Translations under genes and position numbers: made by a program
The notes under the pieces: generated by a model
Told to the model about the DNA's origin: nothing
Seen by the model: only the letters and a program-made list of their open reading frames with translations
Databases searched by the model: none
In this document: positions 17,938 to 27,307 of the stretch, piece after piece
How the letters are laid out: each line of letters opens with the position of its first letter
How positions within the stretch are numbered: the first letter of the stretch is position 1
Assembly (NCBI RefSeq): GCF_003967535.1
Contig: NZ_BIFR01000001.1
Coordinates: 1,673,001-1,737,000 of the forward strand
DNA length: 64,000 bases
Direction of reading: 5' to 3'
From: Tengunoibacter tsumagoiensis
GTDB taxonomy: Bacteria > Chloroflexota > Ktedonobacteria > Ktedonobacterales > Ktedonobacteraceae

Positions 17938-18495
17938 GCTTTCCGTATAGTGAAAGTGCCTATACTGGTCCTTTTGGGATAGTATACTTTCAACCATTTT
18001 TTTCAGGCCCTACTATAACTGGCACGAGGAAATAGGGGCTGAGGCTCCGTCTGTTCAAGACCGGCTTTGCTGATTTTTCTTATAAAGAGCTGCGTCAGGC
18101 GTAACTGTCGCTTCAATAAGCAAGCAAAAGGCTAAAAAAAGTCACCAGCCTGCATGACAGCAATTGAATTTTTAGTTGTATAAAAAATACACTTTCAGCC
18201 AGATATGTTCTATCATATCTGTTGGAAATAGCCAGTTGAATAGTTTTGAAAGAGGTGCAGGCGGCAAGTGATGATTGTTTCATTGATAGGAGGCAATCTC
18301 ATATGAATTGATGGTGCAGATGGAGTGACTATGACCTGATTGAAGCCAGCCGTTATTGTGTGGTCCATGATCGGGTGACTGCCTTTTTATACAGCATGAG
18401 GCAATGATCACTTGCAAGACGTGTCATCCTGGCCCTGGCTCATGCGAAGAGCTTCCGAACGTCTTAAGAGCTACCCGTTATCAGATTGTAGAGGC
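17938..18495. other. Non-coding stretch between gltB and the Ser/Thr kinase gene
   Basis: This stretch shows no reading frame with a credible start and ribosome site. An AGGAGG at 18289-18294 is followed by only a two-codon frame. AT-rich segments at 18120-18200 could hold a promoter, but no clear -35/-10 pair was found. Nothing else was identified. Confidence 0.5.
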
Positions 18496-19479
18496 TTAAT
18501 GGTTTGATTGAGCGAGCTGTGCCAGTACGCCAAAGGCAATGACGACCAGACAGATTGCAATGATAATCAACGTTGCGAGAATGGCCTGTTGTTTCCAGCT
18601 ACTCATCTGAGCTTTTTCGGGTTCGTAGGCAACTGGCGTGATCTCGTCAAGGTTCTGAAGAGCGTGGAGCATCTCCTTCATTGTTTTGTAGCGCTTGTCA
18701 GGATCGCGACGAATTGCTTTCATGACCACAGTTGCCAATTCGGGCGAGAGAGTGGGTTGACAATCGAGGATAGAAGGTGGATCTTGTGTCACATGTTGAT
18801 TCATAATGGCAAAGACATTCTCCCCCTCAAAAGGCACGTGGCCGCAGAGTAGCTCATAGAGGATCACCCCGGTAGCATAGATATCGGAGCTTGCGCTGCC
18901 GCGCTCACCCCGGATCTGTTCGGGGGCCATATAATCGGGAGTGCCAACGGTATTTGTGAGGCCGCGCCAGGTTACGCGCCTGGCCCCTTCGAGGAGAGCG
19001 ATCCCAAAATCAATAATCTTGATGGTGCCATCCTCTTCAACCATAATATTTTCGGGTTTAATATCGCGATGAAAGACACCATGCTCGTGACAATAGTCCA
19101 GTGCTTCACAGATCTGCCGGGTAATGCGAAGCGCCTCAGTTGTTGGGAGCGGATTGGAACTGGCATGTTCAATGATCTCGCGCAGCGTCTGGCCCTTAAT
19201 ATACTCCATCACGAGATACTCTTCGCTACGAGGTTCATCGATATTGAAGAAACGTTGCACATAGGGATGGGAGATATGGTGGCCGATGGCTGCTTCACGT
19301 TTGTAGCGTTCGAAGACGCCAATATTCCCAATCAGATCATCATTGGGGAACTTTAAAACCACCAGCTGCTGATTATTGACATCGTTAGCCAGATAGACAC
19401 GGCTCATTCCGCCATGGCCTAACTGACGAATAATTTTATAGTGATCGATCTGTGTATCTGGCGCAAGTACTGACGTCAT
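18496..19479 (-). CDS. Membrane-anchored Ser/Thr protein kinase
   Basis: The 327-residue PknB-like kinase has glycine loop G-H-G-G-M-S, Lys in V-V-L-K-F, H-R-D-I-K-P-E-N, I-D-F-G and G-T-P-D-Y-M-A-P-E-Q, all intact. The kinase domain covers about residues 10-275. A short basic linker and one C-terminal membrane helix (about 293-320) follow, with almost no external part, so it has no PASTA or other sensor domain. It lies between gltB and an amino-acid permease on the same strand, although the hairpin at 19608 makes co-transcription with the permease uncertain. The ribosome site is weak. Confidence 0.93.
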   Translation of the reverse strand: MTSVLAPDTQIDHYKIIRQLGHGGMSRVYLANDVNNQQLVVLKFPNDDLIGNIGVFERYKREAAIGHHISHPYVQRFFNIDEPRSEEYLVMEYIKGQTLREIIEHASSNPLPTTEALRITRQICEALDYCHEHGVFHRDIKPENIMVEEDGTIKIIDFGIALLEGARRVTWRGLTNTVGTPDYMAPEQIRGERGSASSDIYATGVILYELLCGHVPFEGENVFAIMNQHVTQDPPSILDCQPTLSPELATVVMKAIRRDPDKRYKTMKEMLHALQNLDEITPVAYEPEKAQMSSWKQQAILATLIIIAICLVVIAFGVLAQLAQSNH

Positions 19480-19607
19480 ATATTTTGCACAATCTTCTTC
19501 TTATTCAAGCCAAGCGTTACCTGCCGCGTCAAGTATAGCATAAGAAGGGCAGAGGAACCAAGGGTAAAAGTGCCCAGAGTTTTTGTGATTGTCAATAGCG
19601 TAGAAGG

Positions 19608-19636
19608 GGTACCTGCTGACACTGCCAGCAGGTACC
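19608..19636 (-). terminator. Hairpin after the permease gene
   Basis: GGTACCTGCTG and CAGCAGGTACC form a perfect 11-bp stem with a 7-nt loop, 39 nt after the permease stop. On the minus strand only a CCCCTTCT stretch follows, so it is a suboptimal intrinsic terminator. Confidence 0.6.
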
Positions 19637-19674
19637 TGAAGATCATTCAGAAGGAAGCGAGATGGAGAGGTTTT

Positions 19675-21240
19675 TTACTCGGCACTGATGGAAACGTTTG
19701 TCTCATCAGAGACCTGTTTTGCTTTGTAGTCCTCTGGATGCAAGATGGGAACTCCGGAGATGAGCTTACGTCCAAAGAGGAAGGCAAAGCCAAACACAAG
19801 CCAGATAACGGAGAAGACTGCGGCAATGATAATATTGGTCTGAGCAGATCCACCCTGAGTGATGGCATAGTAGATGACACCCAGGAGCATACCAATATTC
19901 AGAATCGCACCCAGTAGTGGCGCGATAAGAGTAGAGAAGAGGCCGCGCTTGGGAACGCTTGCAAAAGCAATGATGCAGATGATACAGGTCATGCCATAGA
20001 GAATAAACGTCCCGATATTCGAGATCAGAGCCACCTGAGTGAGATTATTGACGTTCAAAACGCCGTATGCACCAATAATGGCAGAGATAACGGTCAGCAC
20101 AATGACGCCCACGTGAGGGGTACGGTACTTGCCATGGAGGAAGCCAAAGACAAAGGGCAGTTCAGAATCTTTTCCCATCGCATACGTTACGCGAACACCC
20201 GTATTCAAGCAGGAAAGAGCCGTTCCAACCAGAGCAATGACGACTGTCAGAGCAAGGATTGCTGCAAAGGCAGTTCCACCACCGAACATCTTATCGCCGA
20301 TAAAGCGGGCAATATCACCGATTGGGGCAGTCGCACCACCAGCAGCCGCAAACCCGGTGATCGTGTGGCCAGTGGCATCCTTAGCAGTATAGTAATCGCC
20401 AACCACAAAGTTGGCTGCAAAGTACTCGAAGAAGTAGAAGATAACAGCTTGAATAATCAGAGAGAGAATGACGCCACGAGGGATATCGCGCTGGGGATTT
20501 TTTGACTCTGCGGCAAGGGCTGTAGCTGATTCAAAACCTACCACCAGCAGGATTGCAATCGTGGATTGGAAGAGCAGATCGTTAAAATTATGAGGGATCA
20601 GAACGCTACCAGCATTGGGATGAACATAATTGAGCTCTGGATGCTGAAGACGGAAGATAATGGCAATCACGCCAAAGACGAGAAGGGCCAGGATCTGGAT
20701 GACATTGATGACAATATTTGCCATAGTCGATCCGTTTACACCGATAAAGGCAATGGCTCCGACGATAGCAGCAAACACAACGCAGATAATAATAAGTTGT
20801 AGTGGTGTACCAAAGCTCGGATCGAAAAATTGGATCATATAGGCAATGACATTGCCCATAAAGGCTACCATTACGCCAGGATAGACCCAGTAATAAATGT
20901 GTGAAGCCCAACCTACGATAAACTTACTCAGACGAGCAAATCTGAAATGTTTGTGCTCTTCCTTGTGGAGAACTGAGGCCTCAGCAAAGTAATACGAGCT
21001 ACCTGTTCCCGCTTCAGGATACCGTCTGGCAAGCGAAGCGTAGGCAATTGCTGTCAATAAGGCAATGACCGTCGCAACGAAAACCGAGGCCCACATGCTT
21101 GTGGCACCAGTGACGGATTGGGAGGCGAATGTCGTCCATAGGAATGCGCCTGGAGCAATTAATGCCATTGCATTGATTGTGACCCCTGTCAATCCAAGCG
21201 TGGGCTTCATTCCTGTGTCATTGGAGGCTTGAGCTGCCAT
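19675..21240 (-). CDS. APC-superfamily amino acid permease
   Basis: The protein is about 521 residues with 12 to 14 predicted membrane helices. It begins with the APC signature region (G-L-T-G-V-T, N-A-M-A-L-I-A-P-G-A-F) and contains the helix-6 region G-F-E-S-A-T-A-L-A-A-E-S typical of amino-acid/polyamine/organocation carriers, with G-F-E and E-S conserved. The substrate cannot be assigned. ATG 21240 is chosen because AAAGGAG lies about 10 nt upstream; an in-frame upstream start at 21273 lacks support. It is divergent from ppc. Confidence 0.92.
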   Translation of the reverse strand: MAAQASNDTGMKPTLGLTGVTINAMALIAPGAFLWTTFASQSVTGATSMWASVFVATVIALLTAIAYASLARRYPEAGTGSSYYFAEASVLHKEEHKHFRFARLSKFIVGWASHIYYWVYPGVMVAFMGNVIAYMIQFFDPSFGTPLQLIIICVVFAAIVGAIAFIGVNGSTMANIVINVIQILALLVFGVIAIIFRLQHPELNYVHPNAGSVLIPHNFNDLLFQSTIAILLVVGFESATALAAESKNPQRDIPRGVILSLIIQAVIFYFFEYFAANFVVGDYYTAKDATGHTITGFAAAGGATAPIGDIARFIGDKMFGGGTAFAAILALTVVIALVGTALSCLNTGVRVTYAMGKDSELPFVFGFLHGKYRTPHVGVIVLTVISAIIGAYGVLNVNNLTQVALISNIGTFILYGMTCIICIIAFASVPKRGLFSTLIAPLLGAILNIGMLLGVIYYAITQGGSAQTNIIIAAVFSVIWLVFGFAFLFGRKLISGVPILHPEDYKAKQVSDETNVSISAE

Positions 21241-21510
21241 GTAGTAGTGCTCCTTTTTGTCGATGTCTCTCAAATCAAAACATTTTTGGCATCATTACCA
21301 AACGACATAGCACTCGTGGCTGGATATAAAGAGTCAGAGTCGCATTCGTTGCGACTTCTTCAGATCTCTTTCTACTGGAGAAGATCTGTCAGCAAAACAG
21401 AGAGAGGATCTGCACGACAGACCCGCATCAATATGGTCAAAACTACTAATAAGCAGAGTATAAGAATCTTTGAGAAAGAAAATAAGAGACAAAATAGCTG
21501 AAGCTAATGA

Positions 21511-21543
21511 ACTTCTATTTGTACAATGTGCACAAATAGAAGT
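21511..21543. promoter_or_regulatory. 12-bp inverted repeat in the permease/ppc divergent region
   Basis: ACTTCTATTTGT and ACAAATAGAAGT are separated by 9 nt (ACAATGTGC). The site is 271 nt upstream of the permease start and 278 nt upstream of ppc. A dyad of this size in a divergent promoter region suggests an operator. The remaining sequence of the gap (21241-21820) shows no gene. Confidence 0.5.
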
Positions 21544-21820
21544 CAAAATGCCATCAAAAAACCCCCTGAAATCGTTCAAGAAATTATAAAAGGCTTTAAT
21601 CACCCTGTCGTTTTGGTGAATTTAGCTCAAGCAAAGATTTGTATATTTTATCTATCCTTTTATGGCGAGAACGTCCTCATGTGAGTGCGAAAGAATGTGT
21701 TAGAATGAGGGATGAATAGGTGGCGCACCGCCGAGCCAGCCGAGTTTTTCCTATACTCATTCTATTCTATCTATTCAGCTTCTCAGACAATGCCTGTCTC
21801 TCACTCTGTAAGGATAAAGA

Positions 21821-24727
21821 ATGCCAGAACAAGATTACCTTCGAGAAAAAGATGCTCCGCTGCGCCAGGATATCCGTATCCTTGCCACTGCTCTTGGGCG
21901 AGCGATCCAGCGCGATGGCAACTCCAGTGTTTTTGAAATGGTTGAGCTTTTGCGCCGAGCTTGTAAGCGCTTGCGTGATTGTACTGATCAGGTAATACAG
22001 GCCAATCCGGAGGAGCTTCAGCTGTTGCAGCTTGAAATCGTGGAGCTTTCGCACAAAATTGAAGAGACTGTCGAGCGCTGTGAGCTCGGTACTGCGATTG
22101 ATGTGATTCGAGCTTTTACAGTCTATTTTCATCTTGTCAATACAGCCGAACAATATCAACGCATTCGCCGCCGCCGTATCTCAGAGGAGCAGGCTACCAG
22201 GCCGCAGCATGGTTCGCTGGCAGCACTCATTGAATTTTTTAAGCAGAACCATGTTGCTCCCGAGCAGCTACAAGAGCTCTTACAGCAGATGTCGATTGAT
22301 CTCGTTTTTACGGCTCACCCCACCGAGGCTACGCGAAGAAGTCTCATTACGAAGTCCCGGCGCGTTGCCGAGCTCCTGGAGCAACATGATGAACAACTTT
22401 CTGGACGCGAGCAGCAGAAGTGGCAGCGCCAGCTTGATGCAACGGTAGATCTGCTCTGGCGCACTGATGCGATTCGCCATGTACGACCTCAGCCCATCGA
22501 TGAAGTAAAGATGGGGATCTATTATCTGGATGAGGTGTTGTTTGAAGCGCTGCCTGAGCTCTACGCCGAATTTGAGGAGCTCTTGCACGAGGACTATCCA
22601 GGCGTTCAGGTTCCTCCATTATTGCGCATCGGATCATGGATTGGTGGCGATCAGGATGGCAACCCTTTTGTTGGCCCAACCACAATGCTGGATGCCCTGA
22701 ATCTTCAGCATAGCCATCTTCTGCGCCATTATCGTTTTGCAATTCGATCGCTGGCCGAAGAGTTTTCGCAATCAAGCGTCCATACACATGTCTCGTCAGA
22801 TCTCCAGCAGTCTCTGGCCTACGATATGTCCTGCCTGCCTGCATATACGCAGGAGCTTGGTCCGCAGTTAAAGTTGGAGCCCTATCGCGCAAAGCTGTCC
22901 TTTATGTGGAAGCGCCTGTTGAATACGATTGTGATCGATGATGCGCCTCATGGGCCAGGTTGGATTGCTGCGCCTCGTCCAACTGAGGAAGAGCTCAGTG
23001 GGAAACATAACAATTACCGTAATGCACAGGAGCTCCTGGCGGATCTGCATCTCATCCATGAGAGCCTGCTGGCCGATGGAGAGTATGATCTGGCTCAGGG
23101 AGTACTCATTAAGATTATTCGTCAAGTGGAAGTCTTTGGTTTTCATTTTGCTGCGCTGGATGTACGTCAACATAGTGAGCGGCATGCGGCTGCCCTGGAT
23201 GATCTTCTGCGAGCGTCGGGCTGGCGTGCAGAAGGCTATCGTTCTCTAGAAGAAGAAGAGAAGATCGCTGTTTTAGAGCAGTTGTTGCGCGATCCTCGTC
23301 TCTTAATTCGTTCTGACCTTGCTGTAAGCGCTGAGACGCGACATATCGTTGAGACGTTCCGCACGATCAGGCTGGCTCGTGAAAGTTTTGGTGAGCGTGC
23401 CATTACCTGTTATATCATCAGTATGACGCATACATTGAGCGATCTGCTGGAGGTTCAGTTTTTCTGTAAAGAGGTTGGCCTGACCAATCTTCCCATTGTC
23501 CCACTTTTTGAAACAGTCAAGGACCTGAATGATTGCACTGAGATCCTGGCTACTGCCTTTACTCATCCTGATTATAAGCAGTATTTAGATACCTGCCAGA
23601 GACAGCAGCAGGTGATGCTGGGGTATTCGGACAGCAGCAAAGACGGAGGCATTCTGACTTCCAGTTGGGAGCTCTATCAGACGCAGCGCCGTTTAGCTGT
23701 ATTGGGGAAAGAGTATGCTGTGGGGATTACGGTCTTCCATGGCCGTGGTGGTGCAATTGGTCGTGGTGGTGGTCCGATCTATGAAGCAATTCTTGGGCAG
23801 CCACCTGAAAGCGTCAATGGGCGTATTCGCATTACCGAACAGGGTGAGATGCTCTCTTTCAAATATGGTCTGCATGAGATCGCTCTACGCAATATGGAGC
23901 TGGTGGTTGCAGGCGTTGCTCAGGCCAGTGTCTCCGATGAAAAGATTCTGGAGACGCAGGTTCACCCCCGTCCCACACCTGAGTGGGAGCAGATTATGAG
24001 CCAGCTCTCTCAGCATGCCTATCGGCGTTATCGTCAACTGATCTATGAAGACCCGACATTCATCAAATTTTTTGAGCAGGCGACGCCCATTTTAGAGTTA
24101 GGGTGGCTCAATATTGGCTCACGGCCTGCGCGTCGTTCGGCGAGTAAAGCGATTGAGGATCTGCGAGCTATCCCCTGGGTCTTCTCGTGGATGCAGAGCA
24201 GAATCGTTCTCCCCAGTTGGTACGGTGTTGGTAGCGCTCTGGAGGACTATATTCTGGCCGATCCTGCACATCTTACGACCCTTCAGCAGATGTATCGTCA
24301 ATGGCCTTTCTTACGTGCCTTTCTGGATAATTTGCAGATGACACTGGCTAAGGCAGATATGCAGATTGCTCAATATTATACGCAGCTTGTTGAAGATGCT
24401 GAACTGCGCGAGCGCATCTGGACTCTGATTCATGATGAGTATGAGCGTACGCAAAAGATGGTCATTCTGATTCTGCAAGAGCGCGATCTGCTTGATAACG
24501 CTCCGGTGCTGCAAGAATCGATTCGACGCCGTAATCCCTATGTTGATCCGTTGAGCTATTTCCAGGTGAGTCTGCTACGCCGTCTGCGAGCACTGGGTGG
24601 CCCTCTCACCCTTGACCCTGAGCAAGAAGAACAGGCAAGCGCAGAAGAGCGTGAACGAGCCCGACTTACATATGCTGTCCTGTTGACGATCAATGGCATT
24701 GCAGCAGGCGTGCGCAATACAGGCTAA
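21821..24727 (+). CDS. ppc: Phosphoenolpyruvate carboxylase
   Basis: The 968-residue cytosolic enzyme adds bicarbonate to PEP to make oxaloacetate, refilling the TCA cycle. Diagnostic motifs are intact: V-F-T-A-H-P-T-E-A-T-R-R-S (catalytic His), G-Y-S-D-S-S-K-D-G-G, F-H-G-R-G-G-A-I-G-R-G-G-G-P, E-M-L-S-F-K-Y-G and the invariant C-terminal R-N-T-G. Length is slightly above the bacterial norm of about 880-930, from an N-terminal extension. The start ATG has AAGGAT upstream. It is monocistronic: a strong terminator follows. Confidence 0.97.
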   Translation: MPEQDYLREKDAPLRQDIRILATALGRAIQRDGNSSVFEMVELLRRACKRLRDCTDQVIQANPEELQLLQLEIVELSHKIEETVERCELGTAIDVIRAFTVYFHLVNTAEQYQRIRRRRISEEQATRPQHGSLAALIEFFKQNHVAPEQLQELLQQMSIDLVFTAHPTEATRRSLITKSRRVAELLEQHDEQLSGREQQKWQRQLDATVDLLWRTDAIRHVRPQPIDEVKMGIYYLDEVLFEALPELYAEFEELLHEDYPGVQVPPLLRIGSWIGGDQDGNPFVGPTTMLDALNLQHSHLLRHYRFAIRSLAEEFSQSSVHTHVSSDLQQSLAYDMSCLPAYTQELGPQLKLEPYRAKLSFMWKRLLNTIVIDDAPHGPGWIAAPRPTEEELSGKHNNYRNAQELLADLHLIHESLLADGEYDLAQGVLIKIIRQVEVFGFHFAALDVRQHSERHAAALDDLLRASGWRAEGYRSLEEEEKIAVLEQLLRDPRLLIRSDLAVSAETRHIVETFRTIRLARESFGERAITCYIISMTHTLSDLLEVQFFCKEVGLTNLPIVPLFETVKDLNDCTEILATAFTHPDYKQYLDTCQRQQQVMLGYSDSSKDGGILTSSWELYQTQRRLAVLGKEYAVGITVFHGRGGAIGRGGGPIYEAILGQPPESVNGRIRITEQGEMLSFKYGLHEIALRNMELVVAGVAQASVSDEKILETQVHPRPTPEWEQIMSQLSQHAYRRYRQLIYEDPTFIKFFEQATPILELGWLNIGSRPARRSASKAIEDLRAIPWVFSWMQSRIVLPSWYGVGSALEDYILADPAHLTTLQQMYRQWPFLRAFLDNLQMTLAKADMQIAQYYTQLVEDAELRERIWTLIHDEYERTQKMVILILQERDLLDNAPVLQESIRRRNPYVDPLSYFQVSLLRRLRALGGPLTLDPEQEEQASAEERERARLTYAVLLTINGIAAGVRNTG

Positions 24728-24780
24728 TGCGCTAGCATTGTTGTTGCCGTCAGAGTATCTCAGGAGTATCCATTAACGAA

Positions 24781-24832
24781 AAAGAAATGAGCGGTGGTTG
24801 CCAACAAGGCAAGACTACCGCTCATTTCTTTG
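24781..24832 (+). terminator. Terminator-like hairpin of ppc
   Basis: AAAGAAATGAGCGGT and ACCGCTCATTTCTTT form a perfect 15-bp stem, with inner TTGCC/GGCAA pairing, and TTTGTATT at the 3' side. It is 54 nt after the ppc stop. On the other strand it also faces the small membrane peptide gene, so it may serve both directions. Confidence 0.85.
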
Positions 24833-24912
24833 TATTCTGCTTTATATTCTCTGGGCGTCCCTCGGAAGTGGGAGACCAGTTTCAGCGTTCAAAATGCCCG
24901 GCGTTGGGGAGG

Positions 24913-25065
24913 CTAGGCTGCGTGCTTCTTCTCAGAGATGTCGTGAAAAAATTTTGGCAAGAGGATAGCGTGTGAAGACAGAGCTACAATCCAAAGGCCG
25001 ATAGTAATTACATTTCCATATTTACGTGCAAAAGAATCAGCATTCTGCTGTTTATTGATGCTCAT
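24913..25065 (-). CDS. 50-residue single-pass membrane peptide
   Basis: An unreported-type short gene: ATG at 25065, GAGGAT 9-10 nt upstream on the minus strand, TAG at 24913-24915. The peptide has a polar N-terminus (M-S-I-N-K-Q-Q), a hydrophobic stretch at about residues 18-37 with G-L-W-I-V-A-L in it, and a charged tail rich in Lys/His. Its context (convergent with ppc, divergent from the amidase gene) supports an independent small gene. The upstream region 25095-25140 has overlapping dyads (GATAGT/ACTATC) that may be an operator. No family was recognised. Confidence 0.5.
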   Translation of the reverse strand: MSINKQQNADSFARKYGNVITIGLWIVALSSHAILLPKFFHDISEKKHAA

Positions 25066-25442
25066 TAATTCTTTATCCTCTCAACTCAACCTTACGCCTT
25101 GACTGGTAGTGTGATAGTAACACTATCTATTCACTATGATAATCTTAACGTAGGGAAGGTTACATATTCAATGATTGAGGCTCACACTTTTGAGAGCTGA
25201 TTGGATCACAGGATCGTCCTCATTTCTTAGATGCTGGTATAAAAAATAACTATTTTCTTTCTTTTTCCCATCCAGAACCCTAAAATGAGCGGCAGTCTGC
25301 TGCGTACTATGGTAGGATGGAACTATTGCTCTCATGCCATTTTGAGCAAAATGAGTGAGAGTTTCTAAAAAATAGTTTTTATATATTTATAGTATTCTGG
25401 CGTTTCTGTGTGTCGGGTTCTATCTTTGGGGGAATTCGCAGC

Positions 25443-27245
25443 ATGATGAGCACCCTTGTTTTGCGGCGGGCAAGCAGGTTATTGTTGCTTGCTCTTCTGT
25501 CTTCCTGGTGTTTTGGTAGCTTCTCCACTCCTGTGCAGGCCTCTCCTTCCAGTCTTTCATCATCTGTTAATGAGGCTCTGGTGCAGGCGACAAAAGCTTC
25601 AGGCGTGCCAATTGAACTATTGAAAGCTCTGGCCTATCTTGAGGGGCAGTTTAGTAATCATCATGGCCAGCCCAGCGTTGATGGCGGCTATGGTAGTATG
25701 CATCTCATAAAAAATAAACATGGTGATACGTTGGATGAAGCTGCCCAGGACCTGGGGGTTGTGGTTGATCGCTTGAAGAAAGATCTCCCAACGAATATCC
25801 GTGGTGGTGCAGCTGTTCTGCATGACGAGGCTCTTCAACTTTCCCCTACTCACACCCTTCCCTCCACACTGGCTGATTGGTATGGAGTTGTAGCTGAATA
25901 TAGTCACTCTGGAACGCGTACAGCTGCGCTTCAGTATGCCGATGCTCTGTACGGGGTGCTTGAGACAGGTTTTCGTGTCGAAACTGAGAGTGGGGAAGTC
26001 GTGGTGCTGGCTCCGCAGCATGTGACTCCCAACACAGGCACAGCCATGACTATTCATGCTGTAACAACAGGCACCTTGCCAGCAGGTTGTAAGCGCGATG
26101 CTGCGGTCGATTATTCTGATGCAATTGACTGTATTCTTAATCCTGCAATCTTTGACTGTACGCCTGCGGCGGCTGTCTATCCTGGTTGCACCTATGAGAG
26201 CTCTAATCGCCCTCACGATCTGCCAGTGCGTTATGTTGCGATTCATGATACTGAGGGGAGTCTTCAAGAGACCTTACAAGTGTTTCAGAATCGTTATAGT
26301 GGGGTGAGCATTCATTATGTAATAGATACCGATGGCACCGTCTATGAGCTCCTTCATGATAAGGATGTTGGTTATCATGTAGGCAATTACTGGTACAATC
26401 AGCGTTCAATTGGTATTGAGCATATCGGATATGATGCCACTGGTTTTCTCTGGTATAACGCTGCGCAATATCTGAGCTCAGCTAAATTGACCGCCTATCT
26501 GTTGAAAAAATACCAGATACCTCTGGATCATGAGCATATTGTGGGACATGGGACCGTTCCCTCGCCTCATCAGACGACAAATCATGTCGATCCAGGCCCA
26601 TACTGGCTCTGGACGTATTACTTTGAGCTGATTCATCGGCGGGGCGTCGAGTATCCAACTGGACATGCCGCTGAACATGTGATCACGTTAAAACCACATT
26701 CTGACGAGAGACCCCTGGGTGGGAATGGAAGTGAGACACCTGATAACTTTGCATTTTTTTTCCTGCATACTGGACCCAGTACGGCCACTCCGCTGATCCC
26801 TCAGCTTGAACCAGGTGACATTACCGATGAGACCAGCACTATCGAGACCAATATGAGTTACTATTATCTGGCCAGATGTAAAGATCCAGCCGGTACTGGT
26901 GATACGATGTATGCTATCTGGTATGGCGAGTCGGATCAGTTCCCAGCGAGCTTGCAGCAGACAGCACATCTTGCCTGGCTTGCTGTTCCGCCAGGGGCTG
27001 CAACTGCAGGGTTGGGAGTACCTGTGGCGCTGGTGAACTTTACTGGCGCAGGTCAGGGAACAATCTCGGTCTATGGTCGGCCTCTGAGTGGCAGTGATGT
27101 GATTGGAACTGCGACCACTGGAGCGATCTTTGTTTCGGGCCAGACCTCTGTTGAAGATGGGACAACGAATCTCTGGTATGAGATTAACTACAACCATCGC
27201 CAGGCCTGGGTTCCTGCCAGCTCGATTATTGTCATGCCTGACTGA
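25443..27245 (+). CDS. Secreted N-acetylmuramoyl-L-alanine amidase (Amidase_2) with SH3-like tail
   Basis: The protein is about 600 residues. A signal peptide covers about residues 1-33 (R-R-A-S-R then a long Leu/Ala core, cleavage near V-Q-A-S). Residues about 35-175 resemble a helical lytic or peptidoglycan-associated region (L-K-A-L-A-Y-L-E-G-Q-F). An Amidase_2/PGRP domain at about 235-385 shows zinc-ligand candidates H in A-I-H-D-T-E-G and H in N-H-V-D-P-G-P, and the G-I-E-H substrate strand. The C-terminal 60 residues look like a bacterial SH3 domain (L-W-Y-E-I and Q-A-W-V-P). It should cleave the glycan-peptide bond of cell wall. ATG 25443 has GGGGGAA upstream; GTG 25410 is less likely. 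Confidence 0.9.
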   Translation: MMSTLVLRRASRLLLLALLSSWCFGSFSTPVQASPSSLSSSVNEALVQATKASGVPIELLKALAYLEGQFSNHHGQPSVDGGYGSMHLIKNKHGDTLDEAAQDLGVVVDRLKKDLPTNIRGGAAVLHDEALQLSPTHTLPSTLADWYGVVAEYSHSGTRTAALQYADALYGVLETGFRVETESGEVVVLAPQHVTPNTGTAMTIHAVTTGTLPAGCKRDAAVDYSDAIDCILNPAIFDCTPAAAVYPGCTYESSNRPHDLPVRYVAIHDTEGSLQETLQVFQNRYSGVSIHYVIDTDGTVYELLHDKDVGYHVGNYWYNQRSIGIEHIGYDATGFLWYNAAQYLSSAKLTAYLLKKYQIPLDHEHIVGHGTVPSPHQTTNHVDPGPYWLWTYYFELIHRRGVEYPTGHAAEHVITLKPHSDERPLGGNGSETPDNFAFFFLHTGPSTATPLIPQLEPGDITDETSTIETNMSYYYLARCKDPAGTGDTMYAIWYGESDQFPASLQQTAHLAWLAVPPGAATAGLGVPVALVNFTGAGQGTISVYGRPLSGSDVIGTATTGAIFVSGQTSVEDGTTNLWYEINYNHRQAWVPASSIIVMPD

Positions 27246-27253
27246 TGAGAAGA

Positions 27254-27285
27254 GGGGGGCGCAATAACATTCTATGCGCCCCCCC
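27254..27285. terminator. Bidirectional hairpin between convergent genes
   Basis: GGGGGGCGCA and TGCGCCCCCC form a 10-bp GC-rich stem with an 11-nt loop, directly between the amidase stop and the convergent membrane-protein gene. CTTAAT follows on the plus strand and CTCTTCTCATC on the minus strand, so T tracts are weak. Confidence 0.7.
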
Positions 27286-27307
27286 TTAATAGTGAACGAA
27301 CTAGCGT

